A stretch of 21,842 bases of DNA from JBDRDI01 sp043820875 (GCA_043820875.1 JBDRDI010000042.1:1-21842), one strand, 5' to 3'. Counted from the stretch's first letter, positions 8,158 to 15,391 are shown. Notes: generated by a model from the sequence alone, not told the origin. Translations and numbers: made by a program.

Positions 8158-8910
8158 TTAGAGATCAAATAATTTTTTGTTGATTTTTATTATTTGATAG
8201 CTAATATTTAAAAATTCTTTAAAATTTTTATTTTTTTTATATAAATAAGTAAAATATTGTGGAGCGGTTTTATCTTTTATTTTAATTTTTTTATGTTCTT
8301 CGTAAAACTCCGCTTTTTGTTTTAATAGCTTTTGTATTCTTTTGTCATTTAATATGATGGGAGCCGCAAGTTCACTCAAGTGCCATTCAATATAAGGAGA
8401 TTCAAATTTTTTGTGGTTCATTTTCGGGTATAATTTTTTCCATTTTTCAAAATATAAAAAATGACAGCATTCGTGCATGATTGTTTCTATCGCGTGAGAT
8501 TTCTTTTTGAAATTAAAAAAAATTGAAAAACTCCAATTATTTAAAAAACGAGGACAGATTGGATTAATAGAAATCATGGCCTTAATTGTTTTGTTTTTAG
8601 GCCAATCAGTCTGCGTAATTTGTGAAAGAGTAATAAAAAAATCTTTCTCAATTTTTTGCCACTCTTTTTGATATTTTATTTTATTTTTCTCTATTATTTT
8701 TTTATTTTCTTTTTTAAATTTAACAATATATTTTTTTAAAAAACTAATTCGCTTTTCTTCTGTTTTTAAAATATATATTTTTTTAAGCTCAGGATGTTTT
8801 TTAATTATATATTTACCCCAGCCCCAATCATTTTGGAATAAAAAACCATATATCCAATCAATTTCTTGGGATAATGGAATGTTGGTAAATTTTACTCTTG
8901 GTGTATGCAT
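8158..8910 (-). CDS. Putative HExxH metalloprotein of unknown family, very AT-rich
   Basis: The 250-residue product has no signal peptide. Residues ~40-95 are extremely Lys/Ile-rich and probably helical. A zinc-protease-type motif HECCH stands at 146-150 within a hydrophobic helix. A candidate third ligand is Glu180 in WHLSELAAP (176-184), as in gluzincin-type enzymes. The arrangement AMISINPICP... then HExxH then LSELAAP parallels the protein at 13599-14204 (CIISAMHPG... then HELIISH then LAEIAG), so the two are distant relatives. The gene is much more AT-rich than the lipoprotein beside it, suggesting a different history. The ATG directly follows a 19-bp sequence that is repeated 268 bp upstream. 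Peptidase activity is inferred from the motif only; substrate unknown. Confidence 0.6.
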   Translation of the reverse strand: MHTPRVKFTNIPLSQEIDWIYGFLFQNDWGWGKYIIKKHPELKKIYILKTEEKRISFLKKYIVKFKKENKKIIEKNKIKYQKEWQKIEKDFFITLSQITQTDWPKNKTIKAMISINPICPRFLNNWSFSIFFNFKKKSHAIETIMHECCHFLYFEKWKKLYPKMNHKKFESPYIEWHLSELAAPIILNDKRIQKLLKQKAEFYEEHKKIKIKDKTAPQYFTYLYKKNKNFKEFLNISYQIIKINKKLFDL

Positions 8911-9195
8911 AAGTAAATATTATCATTTTTAAATCAAAAAATAAAGCCCAGTCAAAAATTTGTAAAGGCAAAGTAGAAATGTCATAGAGGATATAATACA
9001 TAATGTGATTGGTGCTAAAATTGTAATAAGAAAATTTTTAAAGTACTTTAGAAGAAAATATCGTTGGCGTAAGAAATATTGGCAATATTTTGATGTTTTA
9101 AAAGATTTTCATTTGATAGAGAGATCTAAATGATTATTTAAATGTAATATTGATAAATTTTATTTTGGACAGATTTATAAGTAAATATTATCATT
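8909..9195. repeat. 19-bp direct repeat bounding a ~250-bp non-coding segment
   Basis: ATAAGTAAATATTATCATT is found identically at 8909-8927 and 9177-9195. The first copy abuts the start codon of the HExxH gene, so it contains that gene's 5' leader. The segment between has no convincing gene. A 42-codon GTG-started frame (9005-9133, plus) encodes a very basic, aromatic peptide without a ribosome site. A partial tandem duplication or a decayed insertion would explain the pattern. Confidence 0.6.
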
Positions 9196-9207
9196 CTGAC
9201 AATTTGT

Positions 9208-9278
9208 GGTATCCCTTCGGAGGAAATAAACGATTGGGATACCCGCCGATGTTCTACTCTGCTCCCGCTTAAGAACAT
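9208..9278. other. Two adjacent hairpins, possible structured RNA
   Basis: GGTATCCC (9208-9215) pairs with GGGATACC (9236-9243), and ATGTTCT (9249-9255) pairs with AGAACAT (9272-9278). This tract is more GC-rich than the surrounding sequence. It lies in the 493-bp gap (8911-9403) between the kinase operon terminator and the HExxH gene, so on the minus strand it could be a leader of that gene or a free small RNA. I do not recognise a known riboswitch or RNA family. The rest of the gap holds only the 19-bp direct repeat and the terminator. Confidence 0.4.
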
Positions 9279-9336
9279 ATTTAGAACGGTTGATTGGAGT
9301 AGCATAAATTCAAAAATAGAAAAATTAATAGTTACC

Positions 9337-9375
9337 TAAAAAAAAGCAGACATACTTCTATAAGTTTATCTGCTC
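9337..9375 (-). terminator. Intrinsic terminator of the methyltransferase-CYTH-GreA-kinase operon
   Basis: On the minus strand AGCAGA (9374-9369) pairs with TCTGCT (9350-9345), immediately followed by eight T residues. It lies about 30 bases after the stop of the kinase gene. Confidence 0.75.
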
Positions 9376-9403
9376 AAATTAAATTAAAAAGATACTAAAC
9401 CAC

Positions 9404-9958
9404 TCAATATCGGATAACAACATCTGCCTGAATTCTTTCAACTACTTCCGCAGGAGAATTGTGATCAGTATTAATAACGAGCTGAGGGATACCAAGTTGT
9501 GACAGTACCCGCCTGTATTCACGAGCTAGTTCTATCTGGCTATTGGCCATTCTTCTATCGCCGATGGACATTCCTCTGTCAAGGAATCTTCTTGTCTGAA
9601 TTTCGCTGCTAACCAACAGCAAGACGGTGAGATCAGGCTTTGTAACGTCTGAAAAATCATCAATATTGACATCTACCCCCATTACCTTGTGGTAAATATA
9701 GGTAGTCGGCCAATACCTATCACAAACTACATTTTTACCGGAAGCCAACAACTCCCATATATCCCTTGAGGCGGTATGAATTCCGCCAAGGTAAAAACGA
9801 TAATGTTCTAAGGGTGATGCATCAGCGTCAACCCTGTCCCTTTCCAAAATAATATCCTTTGGTGGCGTCTTATACAAAACGTAATTATTCTCCTTCGCAA
9901 AGAGTCTTGACGCCGTGGACTTACCGCTACAATCTATTCCTTCAATTACGATAAACAA
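9404..9958 (-). CDS. Thymidylate kinase-like nucleoside/nucleotide kinase
   Basis: The 184-residue product begins MFIVIEGIDCSGKSTASRLF, a P-loop (residues 7-14) in the form used by dTMP kinases. DRYW at 80-83 is the conserved DRY/DRW motif that positions the substrate in dTMP kinases and deoxynucleoside kinases. KPDLTVLLLVSS (107-118) is the core strand, followed by an Arg-rich lid (RRFLDRGMSIGDRR, 123-136). Length is slightly short for a bacterial Tmk (about 200-215). It starts one base after the stop of the GreA-like gene and ends the operon. Phosphorylation of dTMP with ATP in dTTP synthesis is the default reading; a salvage nucleoside kinase is an alternative. It may not be the cell's only Tmk. 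Confidence 0.75.
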   Translation of the reverse strand: MFIVIEGIDCSGKSTASRLFAKENNYVLYKTPPKDIILERDRVDADASPLEHYRFYLGGIHTASRDIWELLASGKNVVCDRYWPTTYIYHKVMGVDVNIDDFSDVTKPDLTVLLLVSSEIQTRRFLDRGMSIGDRRMANSQIELAREYRRVLSQLGIPQLVINTDHNSPAEVVERIQADVVIRY

Positions 9959-9959
9959 T

Positions 9960-10445
9960 TTAGGCCTCCTTCCTCAAAATTTCAACCAAGGTCACTTCTC
10001 GCGCCTTGCCACCCAAAATAACGGTAGCGGAAACGCCAATATCCTGACCAATGAAATGCCTAACTATAGGCGCCCGGTATTCTATCTTTGGAGGCACGGC
10101 ATTCAAATCTGACTCGCCGAACCCTACGATTTCATACTTACGCCCCTCTCCGTCATCTAGCTCAAAGACACCTACATGTCCAATCTGCAGGATTTCATCG
10201 TTGATAGGCGATCCCACCATGTCGGCCTGATTAATTTGTTTAGAAATGTCTGTGATTCTAGTATTGAGCATCGTTTCCTGACGCACCAACTCTTCAAACG
10301 AAAAATTGTCATGCCAGGCATTACCACCGATCTCGGCTGCTTCGCCTTTTTGCCCCTGAATGGATCTAAGCTGCTCAATAAGCTCCTGCTTACGCAGCGA
10401 TAACTTATTATAACCATCTCTAGTAACCTTGATACTTTCCGACAT
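9960..10445 (-). CDS. GreA/GreB-family transcription factor-like protein
   Basis: The 161-residue product starts at the ATG at 10445, which follows an AAGGAGGGCG ribosome site. An earlier in-frame ATG at 10484 lies inside the CYTH gene and lacks one. Residues 1-75 form an alpha-helical hairpin like the Gre coiled coil. GNAWHDNFSFEE (41-52) marks the tip; one acidic residue (Asp46) fits the catalytic pair, but the second is not in the usual place, so RNA cleavage activity is uncertain. Residues ~85-160 match the Gre C-terminal FKBP-like domain (GHVGVFELDDGEGRKYEIVG, then IGQDIGVSATV). Gre factors bind the RNA polymerase secondary channel to rescue backtracked complexes. It is one base downstream of the CYTH gene, suggesting translational coupling. 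It may be a specialised paralogue rather than the main GreA. Confidence 0.75.
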   Translation of the reverse strand: MSESIKVTRDGYNKLSLRKQELIEQLRSIQGQKGEAAEIGGNAWHDNFSFEELVRQETMLNTRITDISKQINQADMVGSPINDEILQIGHVGVFELDDGEGRKYEIVGFGESDLNAVPPKIEYRAPIVRHFIGQDIGVSATVILGGKAREVTLVEILRKEA

Positions 10446-10446
10446 A

Positions 10447-11016
10447 CTAACGCCCTCCTTTTTCTTTCGCCATGACCAAATCACGATAGGGTTTATCTTC
10501 CAAGCTGTAATTAATAAGGTTTAAACTACTCATTAATTTATCGATTTCTTTTACGCTTTTCTGAATGTTATCAAAAACATCCATTATCTCTATTTCAATG
10601 AACAAACCAAGATTATTTATATTATCAATGCAAATTTTAAATTTGTCAAGCCTAAACTGTCTCCTCCTCTTTTTAACCTCAGCCAAAATAGTACACCCTA
10701 TATCTTGCAATAAAATTTTGGCTATTCCTACATCGTTAATAGGTAGATTTATTTCTTTCTTGGCAAAAAATCCTTTATCGACATATTCCTCTCTAGTAGA
10801 CGGTTTATAAGTAATTTCCTTTCCCGTATCAGAAGATCTAATTCTTAAACACTCCTTTGAGGTAAAAGAATCCCGTCCCGGGACATTAAAATATATATCC
10901 AGCTGATCTTTGTCTCCAGCAAATACCGCTCCTATTTTTTCTATCTTTTTCGTCAACTCTTCAACACTACTATTATTTACCTTATATTTTTTTTCAATTT
11001 CTAGTTTATTTTTCAT
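10447..11016 (-). CDS. CYTH-domain protein, class IV adenylate cyclase (CyaB)-like
   Basis: The 189-residue product has the CYTH signature E-x-E-x-K at residues 6-10 (LEIEKKYKV). LRIR (57-60) and TYK (69-71) follow, then a basic strand KKRRRQFRLDK (115-125) and a C-terminal acidic strand FIEIEI (139-144). These line a triphosphate tunnel with metal-binding glutamates. The DIYFN segment (40-44) and the PYRDLV C-terminus are typical of the CyaB branch. Family members are adenylate cyclases, thiamine triphosphatases or inorganic triphosphatases; the sequence alone does not decide. Its last codons double as the ribosome site of the GreA-like gene. It is eight bases after the methyltransferase gene, so the four genes form one operon. 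A phosphohydrolase linked to nucleotide metabolism fits the kinase neighbour but is inference. Confidence 0.8.
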   Translation of the reverse strand: MKNKLEIEKKYKVNNSSVEELTKKIEKIGAVFAGDKDQLDIYFNVPGRDSFTSKECLRIRSSDTGKEITYKPSTREEYVDKGFFAKKEINLPINDVGIAKILLQDIGCTILAEVKKRRRQFRLDKFKICIDNINNLGLFIEIEIMDVFDNIQKSVKEIDKLMSSLNLINYSLEDKPYRDLVMAKEKGGR

Positions 11017-11024
11017 AAAATTTT

Positions 11025-12206
11025 TTAAACTCTCTTAATAAAATTAATGGTTTGTTTTCCCTCAAACTCCGGATTTTTTATAATCCTGTCTAAATATCTC
11101 TGATAATAATATCTCGGCAGAAGCTCCATTTTATCAGCAACCAAAACACCTTGCTCTCCATCCTTCTCTGCCACTTCCTTCATTTCTTCCGATGAAAAAT
11201 AAGTATAAATTTCAGACCCCTCGCGCCTTAACCATTCTTCATGAAAATCAACATCTTTCTCAATCAAGTTATTTTCCATCAAACCATCCGTAAAATCATC
11301 ATATTTATCAGAGGACATTGATAAATCCAGCTTTTTTATACCCCCTATTCGCTGCTCTGGGTTTACTTGAGCAATATAATATTCCAACGCCTCACCTGTA
11401 AGCTCTAAAATATGTCTTTTGGCACCTTCCTTTTTTTTAACCCAGTCCTCTTGCTTAACCTTAACTCCCATTTGAGGAAAAACTTTTTTTCTAAAATAAT
11501 CGCGAAAGGTAATATAATGTCGCTGAATCTCCCGTTGTAGCTGAGCCGTTCCTTTAAGGCTTATACCATCTTCTTTTTTTCCGATAGTGTACTCATTAAA
11601 CATCTCAGGACAGACTTCTTCGCCAGCTTTATGCAAAATAGGCAAATAAATATCCAAAAACAGTTGCCAAGATCTTCGATCATAATCCACTGTTTTTACC
11701 TCGAACCTATTTGGAGGACAAGCAACATCACGATAAATTAACATGCCATTTTCAGCCAAACACCTTTTAATTTCATTAAGCGATCTTCTTACTGCCTCTT
11801 CCCCAAATACTTTATGATCTTTTTCAGCACGTACTCCGTATGATGATACTTCATGCAAAATTGCAGAAGCATTAACTCCACTTAATGAATTTTCTTTTAT
11901 AGGAAGCATACCAGCATCCGCAACTACTGCTTCGGATTCTACGGTGGTTTTAAAATTTTGAGCAAACATAACTACGCTATCAAGGCCTATTATATTTATG
12001 TCAGTTCTATCATAAAGCTGCTCTTTTAATTTTTTTATTGTTTCACCTCCACCTACCCCAATTTCCAATATATTAATTTTTCCATCAACCTTCGGGAGTT
12101 TATCTTCAATTATCAAATACTTCAAATCTCCAAATTTTTCATCTTCGTTAGTCCCAATTTGTTGAAGATATAAATGGTTTATTTTTTCTTCTGGATTCTT
12201 AAACAT
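11025..12206 (-). CDS. SAM-dependent class I methyltransferase, substrate unknown
   Basis: The 393-residue product has a Rossmann-type methyltransferase domain. Motif I is NILEIGVGGGETI (45-57). An acidic residue ending strand 2 is Asp76 (IIGLDS). VVADAGMLPIKENSLSGVNAS (94-114) has the layout of motifs III-IV, and HEVSSYG (118-124) follows. The C-terminal ~220 residues form a long charged extension that I cannot assign, with several Tyr/Phe/Arg-rich helices, so the protein is longer than a simple methyltransferase. It is the first gene of the operon with the CYTH, GreA-like and kinase genes, behind a good promoter but without a Shine-Dalgarno motif. A small-molecule, lipid or nucleic-acid target cannot be told from sequence. 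Confidence 0.7.
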   Translation of the reverse strand: MFKNPEEKINHLYLQQIGTNEDEKFGDLKYLIIEDKLPKVDGKINILEIGVGGGETIKKLKEQLYDRTDINIIGLDSVVMFAQNFKTTVESEAVVADAGMLPIKENSLSGVNASAILHEVSSYGVRAEKDHKVFGEEAVRRSLNEIKRCLAENGMLIYRDVACPPNRFEVKTVDYDRRSWQLFLDIYLPILHKAGEEVCPEMFNEYTIGKKEDGISLKGTAQLQREIQRHYITFRDYFRKKVFPQMGVKVKQEDWVKKKEGAKRHILELTGEALEYYIAQVNPEQRIGGIKKLDLSMSSDKYDDFTDGLMENNLIEKDVDFHEEWLRREGSEIYTYFSSEEMKEVAEKDGEQGVLVADKMELLPRYYYQRYLDRIIKNPEFEGKQTINFIKRV

Positions 12207-12231
12207 ATTATTAATGTTTATTGCTTTCTAC

Positions 12232-12259
12232 ATAATATAACTTTATCATTATCTATCAA
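12232..12259 (-). promoter_or_regulatory. Sigma70-type promoter of the methyltransferase operon
   Basis: On the minus strand TTGATA (12259-12254) is followed after 16 bp by TATTAT (12237-12232), 25 bases before the ATG at 12206. Confidence 0.6.
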
Positions 12260-12280
12260 AAATTTCAATTCTCGTATCAG

Positions 12281-12403
12281 CCCACCCCACATTAAAAATC
12301 AAAATCCTGCCCATCCTTTAATCCTAAAAATCCCAGTTCAAGACAAACAACAGACAAAAAGAAAAAAGCCTCAAAATAATTTTTCAAAAGTCCCGATGGT
12401 CTT
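12281..12403. repeat. Interspersed hairpin element, copy A (degenerate)
   Basis: Starts CCCACCCCAC and continues through the shared core (TCCTTTAATCCT, then GTTCAAGACAAACAAC and an A/G-rich tract). The terminal hairpin seen in copies B-F has decayed: only TTTCAAAAGTCCC remains recognisable and the outer stem no longer pairs. It lies downstream of the minus-strand NIF3-like gene and upstream of the methyltransferase promoter. The rest of the 252-bp gap (12207-12458) holds that promoter. Confidence 0.8.
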
Positions 12404-12458
12404 ATATGCTAAAAAATTGTTGTTGAACAAATTTTTTGGCAAAAAAATCCGACAATTT

Positions 12459-13310
12459 TTATATATCCTCCATTATGGGCTTGCCGGCAATAAATTCGGC
12501 TGGCAAACCGAACTTTTTAAAATAATAGACTATGGCCATGCAAGCGAATTTTTCAGTGGAGTAATGAGTCCCGCCAATAATATTTATCTTATATTTTTCG
12601 GCAAATTCGTGCGCCGCTTTTGAATGGTTGCTCTTTACGGTTATTCCGGTTATAAAAGTATTTGCCCCAGCCTTCGCGATTTCTTCCAATATCTCAACAT
12701 TATTCCCGCCGCCAGCCGCGAGCGCGACGATTTTGTTTTTTATTTTTTTATCCCCATAGCCGTACAAACGTACTTCGTGTCCGACAGATGCCTGAAATAT
12801 TTTTTTCAAATCATAAACCGAAACCAAACTTGTTTTTCCAAAAACGCCACATAAAGAGCCAAAATAAAGGCCAAAAGGTTTTTCCGGCTCAACGCCAAGC
12901 GATTTCGCCAAAGTCACGCTCGTTGAATAATCGCCATAATTATCCAAAGGCACATGAAGATTATAAATGGATATTCTTCTATCTTTAAATTTTTTCAAGA
13001 GAGCTCTGTCCATTTGTTGAAAAACTTCCGGAGCGTTCCTGATATTCCAAATCGACGGATGATGGACAAAAAGCATCGCGTCATGAGCACCGCTATCCAA
13101 AATTTTTTGCATAATCTCTTTTTCCGGAAACACGGCCGTATAAACTTTATTTACTTCGGCCGTAAAATCGCAAACCAACCCCATTGATCTTTTTTTGAAA
13201 TTCTCACTGAGAAAATCAGCGACGGAATCCATATATTCTGCCCATTCATCACTCATCTTTATGGTAATAAAATCTTTTTCAAGTTGTTCGTATAAATTAA
13301 TTGATTTCAT
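12459..13310 (-). CDS. NIF3-like dinuclear metal-centre protein
   Basis: The 283-residue product shows the NIF3 (DUF34) metal-binding landmarks: FVHHPSIWN (81-89) with the paired His83-His84, YNLHVPLDN (116-124) with His119 and Asp123, and near the C-terminus GGTHYSTEKF (246-255) with His249 and Glu253. AAGGGNN (198-204) and FITGITVKSNHSKAAHEFAE (219-238) match the characteristic second half of the fold. Length fits the shorter bacterial members that lack the inserted domain. Biochemical function of the family is poorly defined despite wide conservation; annotation as GTP cyclohydrolase I type 2 is not well supported. The gene is monocistronic, bounded by element A downstream and B upstream. 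Confidence 0.85.
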   Translation of the reverse strand: MKSINLYEQLEKDFITIKMSDEWAEYMDSVADFLSENFKKRSMGLVCDFTAEVNKVYTAVFPEKEIMQKILDSGAHDAMLFVHHPSIWNIRNAPEVFQQMDRALLKKFKDRRISIYNLHVPLDNYGDYSTSVTLAKSLGVEPEKPFGLYFGSLCGVFGKTSLVSVYDLKKIFQASVGHEVRLYGYGDKKIKNKIVALAAGGGNNVEILEEIAKAGANTFITGITVKSNHSKAAHEFAEKYKINIIGGTHYSTEKFACMAIVYYFKKFGLPAEFIAGKPIMEDI

Positions 13311-13339
13311 AATAAAATAAATCTAATCTTAATACAAAA

Positions 13340-13368
13340 AGTTTATAATATTTATAATGATAAGTCAA
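13340..13368 (-). promoter_or_regulatory. Probable promoter of the NIF3-like gene
   Basis: On the minus strand TTGACT (13368-13363) is followed after 17 bp by TAAACT (13345-13340), with an alternative TATAAA two bases earlier. It lies between element B and the ATG at 13310. Confidence 0.45.
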
Positions 13369-13380
13369 TTTTTGTATTAT

Positions 13381-13505
13381 CCCACCCCACATTAAAAATC
13401 AAAATCCTGCCCATCCTTTAATCCTGAAAATCCCAGTTCAAGACAAAAAACAAACAAAAAGAAAAAAGCCCTTGGAGAAAACTTTTGGTTTCTTGCCCCA
13501 AGGGT
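13381..13505. repeat. Interspersed hairpin element, copy B
   Basis: Same CCCACCCCAC start and core as copies A and C. It ends in a stem CCCTTGG (13469-13475) with CCAAGGG (13498-13504). The loop differs from that of C-F and holds its own small stem (AAAC/GTTT). The stretch 13506-13598 beyond it is more GC-rich, with a 14-bp perfect palindrome (GGATAAATTTATCC) and GCGATG-AG-CATCGC, and has no recognisable gene. Confidence 0.85.
13455..13505 (-). terminator. Hairpin terminator in element B
   Basis: Read on the minus strand, CCCTTGG...CCAAGGG is followed by a T-rich tract (CTTTTTTCTTTTTG). It lies about 95 bases beyond the stop of the gene at 13599-14204 and is the only terminator candidate for it. 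Confidence 0.7.
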
Positions 13506-13598
13506 CACGAGACGCCACCATGGATAAATTTATCCTTCGGCGACAATGTGTGCGGAGGAAGCGCGATGAGCATCGCCCCGCACTATCGTAATCTATTT

Positions 13599-14204
13599 TT
13601 AATTATCAGTTATTAGTTTAATGCCGATTTCAATATATTCATCAAAACTTTTTCTATTCAAAAATTTACTTTTTAATTTATTTTGCAATTTAACTATTTG
13701 CGGATAATTATGATTGGTATAATAACCCGAAGTATCCCAAGGCCAAAACTTTTTACTTTCCGGAGTTAATGAAGTCAAGGCAAACCCCGCGATCTCGGCT
13801 AAAACCCAAATCTGATTTTTGCTTATTTTTTGTTCTGAATATTGATTTTTAAATATTTCAAAATAATGCGAAATTATCAATTCGTGAGCGGTAATTCTTC
13901 TTTGCGTGAATGAGTTTTCGCGCCACCAACGAACTATTTTAGGCCCGTCTCCCCAATTGGATATGCCCGGGTGCATTGCCGAAATTATGCAGTAATAAGT
14001 ATTATAAAACCATTTATATCCGGTCTGTTTTTCTATATAATCAGAAAAATCATTATTTATTTTATCCCATGATTTTTGATATTCATTTTGCGAATATTTC
14101 ATGTATTCTAAACTAGTTTTATACAACTCTTCAAATTCTTTCGCTTGCGATTTGTTTATAAATTTCTTATCGTATTTTTTGTCAATAATAAATTTTAATA
14201 TCAT
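13599..14204 (-). CDS. Unknown 201-aa protein, relative of the HExxH putative metalloprotein
   Basis: No signal peptide or membrane segment. The Lys/Tyr-rich N-terminal half is probably helical. AHELIISHYFEIF (106-118) stands where the related protein at 8158-8910 has the zinc motif HECCH, but here the two histidines are separated as H-E-x4-H rather than H-E-x2-H. LAEIAGF (135-141) follows at a similar place and could give a third ligand (Glu137). The segment CIISAMHPGISNW (72-84) matches AMISINPICP in the relative. It could be an active variant with a shifted second histidine, or a member that has lost catalysis. The gene has an extended -10 promoter overlapped by a palindrome, four bases from the ATG, and no Shine-Dalgarno sequence. 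Confidence 0.65.
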   Translation of the reverse strand: MILKFIIDKKYDKKFINKSQAKEFEELYKTSLEYMKYSQNEYQKSWDKINNDFSDYIEKQTGYKWFYNTYYCIISAMHPGISNWGDGPKIVRWWRENSFTQRRITAHELIISHYFEIFKNQYSEQKISKNQIWVLAEIAGFALTSLTPESKKFWPWDTSGYYTNHNYPQIVKLQNKLKSKFLNRKSFDEYIEIGIKLITDN

Positions 14205-14208
14205 AAAA

Positions 14209-14247
14209 AATGGCTATATAATTATTAGTTATATAGCCATTATAGCA
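14209..14247 (-). promoter_or_regulatory. Extended -10 promoter overlapped by a 13-bp palindrome (possible operator)
   Basis: AATGGCTATATAA (14209-14221) and TTATATAGCCATT (14229-14241) are perfect inverted repeats with a 7-base loop. On the minus strand TGC-TATAAT (14247-14239) overlaps the outer arm, so the transcription start would fall inside the palindrome and the ATG at 14204 follows directly. A repressor binding here would block transcription; alternatively the RNA hairpin could mask the start codon. Confidence 0.6.
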
Positions 14248-14281
14248 TATTAAGTTACGAAAAAAAACATATTGCACTCAA

Positions 14282-14417
14282 CCCACCCCACATTAAAAAT
14301 CAAAATCCTGCCCATCCTTTAATCCTGAGAATCCCAGTTCAAGACAAAAAACAAACAAAAAGAAAAAAGCCCTTGGGAACAGTTGAAGTGTTTAGTTTCA
14401 AAAGTCCCAAGGGCTTT
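14282..14417. repeat. Interspersed hairpin element, copy C
   Basis: CCCACCCCAC start and core nearly identical to copy B. It ends in a perfect 11-bp stem AGCCCTTGGGA (14368-14378) with TCCCAAGGGCT (14405-14415). The loop contains the conserved TTGAAGTGTTTAGTTTCAA, which forms an inner stem. It lies between TlyA (stop 14463) and the promoter of the gene at 13599-14204. Confidence 0.9.
14355..14415 (-). terminator. Hairpin terminator in element C, for tlyA
   Basis: On the minus strand the 11-bp GC-rich stem is followed by CTTTTTTCTTTTTG. It starts about 48 bases after the tlyA stop codon. Confidence 0.8.
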
Positions 14418-14462
14418 AAATGCTCGCTCCTAATTTTTAAACGCATGGCGCTATTTGATTCT

Positions 14463-15278
14463 CTACATCATTTTTTTAAGATAAAAAAGAAATTCTTTAT
14501 TGCCGCTAACTCCTTCAATCGGCGATTCTATCATGTCAACTGGCGTAAGACCTTCTTTTATAGCAAACGTCTTAAGTATGCCAATCACTTTTTTGTGTAA
14601 AAGAGGATCGCGCACGACTCCTTTGCGAATAAGTTTTTTTCCGACTTCAAATTGTGGCTTTATTAGTACGAGTGCCTTCCCGCCGATTCTTAACAATTCG
14701 GCAACTTTCGGTAATACATATTTAAGCGAAATAAAAGAAACATCTACCGTAATAATATCAAGTTGTTCCGTAAACCACGAACTTTTTGCAACGCGAATAT
14801 TTCTGCCCTCCATGACAATTACGCGCTGATCATTGCGTAATCTTTGCGCGAGCTGATTATATCCGACATCTAAGGCATATACTTTTTTTGCTCCTTCGTG
14901 CAATAAAACCTCTGTGAATCCTCCGGTTGAAGACCCCACATCAAGACACACGGAATTAGCAACATTAATCGGCCAAGTTTCTAAAGCTTTTTTTAATTTC
15001 AAACCAGCGCGCGAAACCCATGGTATGTCTTTAACCGCAACCTCTATCGCCGCATCTTGAATAAATTGTGCCGACACTTTAGTAATTGGTTTTCCATCAA
15101 CCGATACATGGCCATCCTTAATTAACGTCTTCGCACGCTCTCGCGATTGAGCGTACCCAAACTGTACCAATAATTGGTCAATCCTTATTGGCCGCATCTT
15201 CTCTGTACCAACATTTTGTTCGGCACGTTCATTATTTTTTGTGCCATTTATTTTTTTAATGGATTTTTTTTCTGACAT
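14463..15278 (-). CDS. tlyA: TlyA-family rRNA 2'-O-methyltransferase
   Basis: The 271-residue product starts at an ATG preceded by AAGGAGGAAG. A charged 27-residue extension precedes an S4 RNA-binding domain (~29-80: IRIDQLLVQFGYAQSRERAK, then GHVSVDG). Then comes an FtsJ-like methyltransferase: WVSRAGLKL (87-95), SAM motif CLDVGSSTGGF (111-121), ALDVGY (135-140), VDVSFISL (178-185), LIKPQFE (205-211) and IEGVSGNKE (254-262). This arrangement is diagnostic for TlyA/YqxC proteins, which methylate the ribose of cytidines in 16S and/or 23S rRNA. The hemolysin name in databases is historical. The length matches the family. It has its own promoter and ends at the element C terminator. Confidence 0.92.
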   Translation of the reverse strand: MSEKKSIKKINGTKNNERAEQNVGTEKMRPIRIDQLLVQFGYAQSRERAKTLIKDGHVSVDGKPITKVSAQFIQDAAIEVAVKDIPWVSRAGLKLKKALETWPINVANSVCLDVGSSTGGFTEVLLHEGAKKVYALDVGYNQLAQRLRNDQRVIVMEGRNIRVAKSSWFTEQLDIITVDVSFISLKYVLPKVAELLRIGGKALVLIKPQFEVGKKLIRKGVVRDPLLHKKVIGILKTFAIKEGLTPVDMIESPIEGVSGNKEFLFYLKKMM

Positions 15279-15333
15279 ACTCCTTCCTCCTTATACAATT
15301 AAGTATATCTTCTTTTTCTTTTTTTGTCTAAAT

Positions 15334-15361
15334 ATTATAATTACAATAGATTGCTTTACAA
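15334..15361 (-). promoter_or_regulatory. Promoter of tlyA
   Basis: On the minus strand TTGTAA (15361-15356) is followed after 16 bp by a perfect TATAAT (15339-15334), immediately downstream of the terminator of the small peptide gene. Confidence 0.65.
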
Positions 15362-15362
15362 G

Positions 15363-15391
15363 TAAAAACCCCACTTCTAAACGAAATGGGG
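15363..15391 (-). terminator. Intrinsic terminator of the precursor-peptide gene
   Basis: On the minus strand CCCCATTTC (15391-15383) pairs with GAAGTGGGG (15377-15369), including one wobble pair, followed by TTTTT. This terminator is not part of the interspersed element family. Confidence 0.8.

Noticed and set aside
9005..9133. 42-codon GTG-started frame encoding a basic, aromatic peptide (plus strand)
   Set aside because: No ribosome site or promoter, lies in a segment bounded by direct repeats, and AT-rich DNA readily yields Lys/Tyr/Phe-rich frames. Kept only as a remark.
10446..10484. Longer start for the GreA-like protein
   Set aside because: It lies inside the CYTH gene, lacks a ribosome site and adds 13 residues unlike Gre proteins; the ATG at 10445 has AAGGAGGGCG.
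13506..13598. 23-codon plus-strand frame starting ATGGATAAATTT in a GC-richer patch
   Set aside because: Too short, no ribosome site, and the region is explained as palindromic non-coding sequence next to element B.
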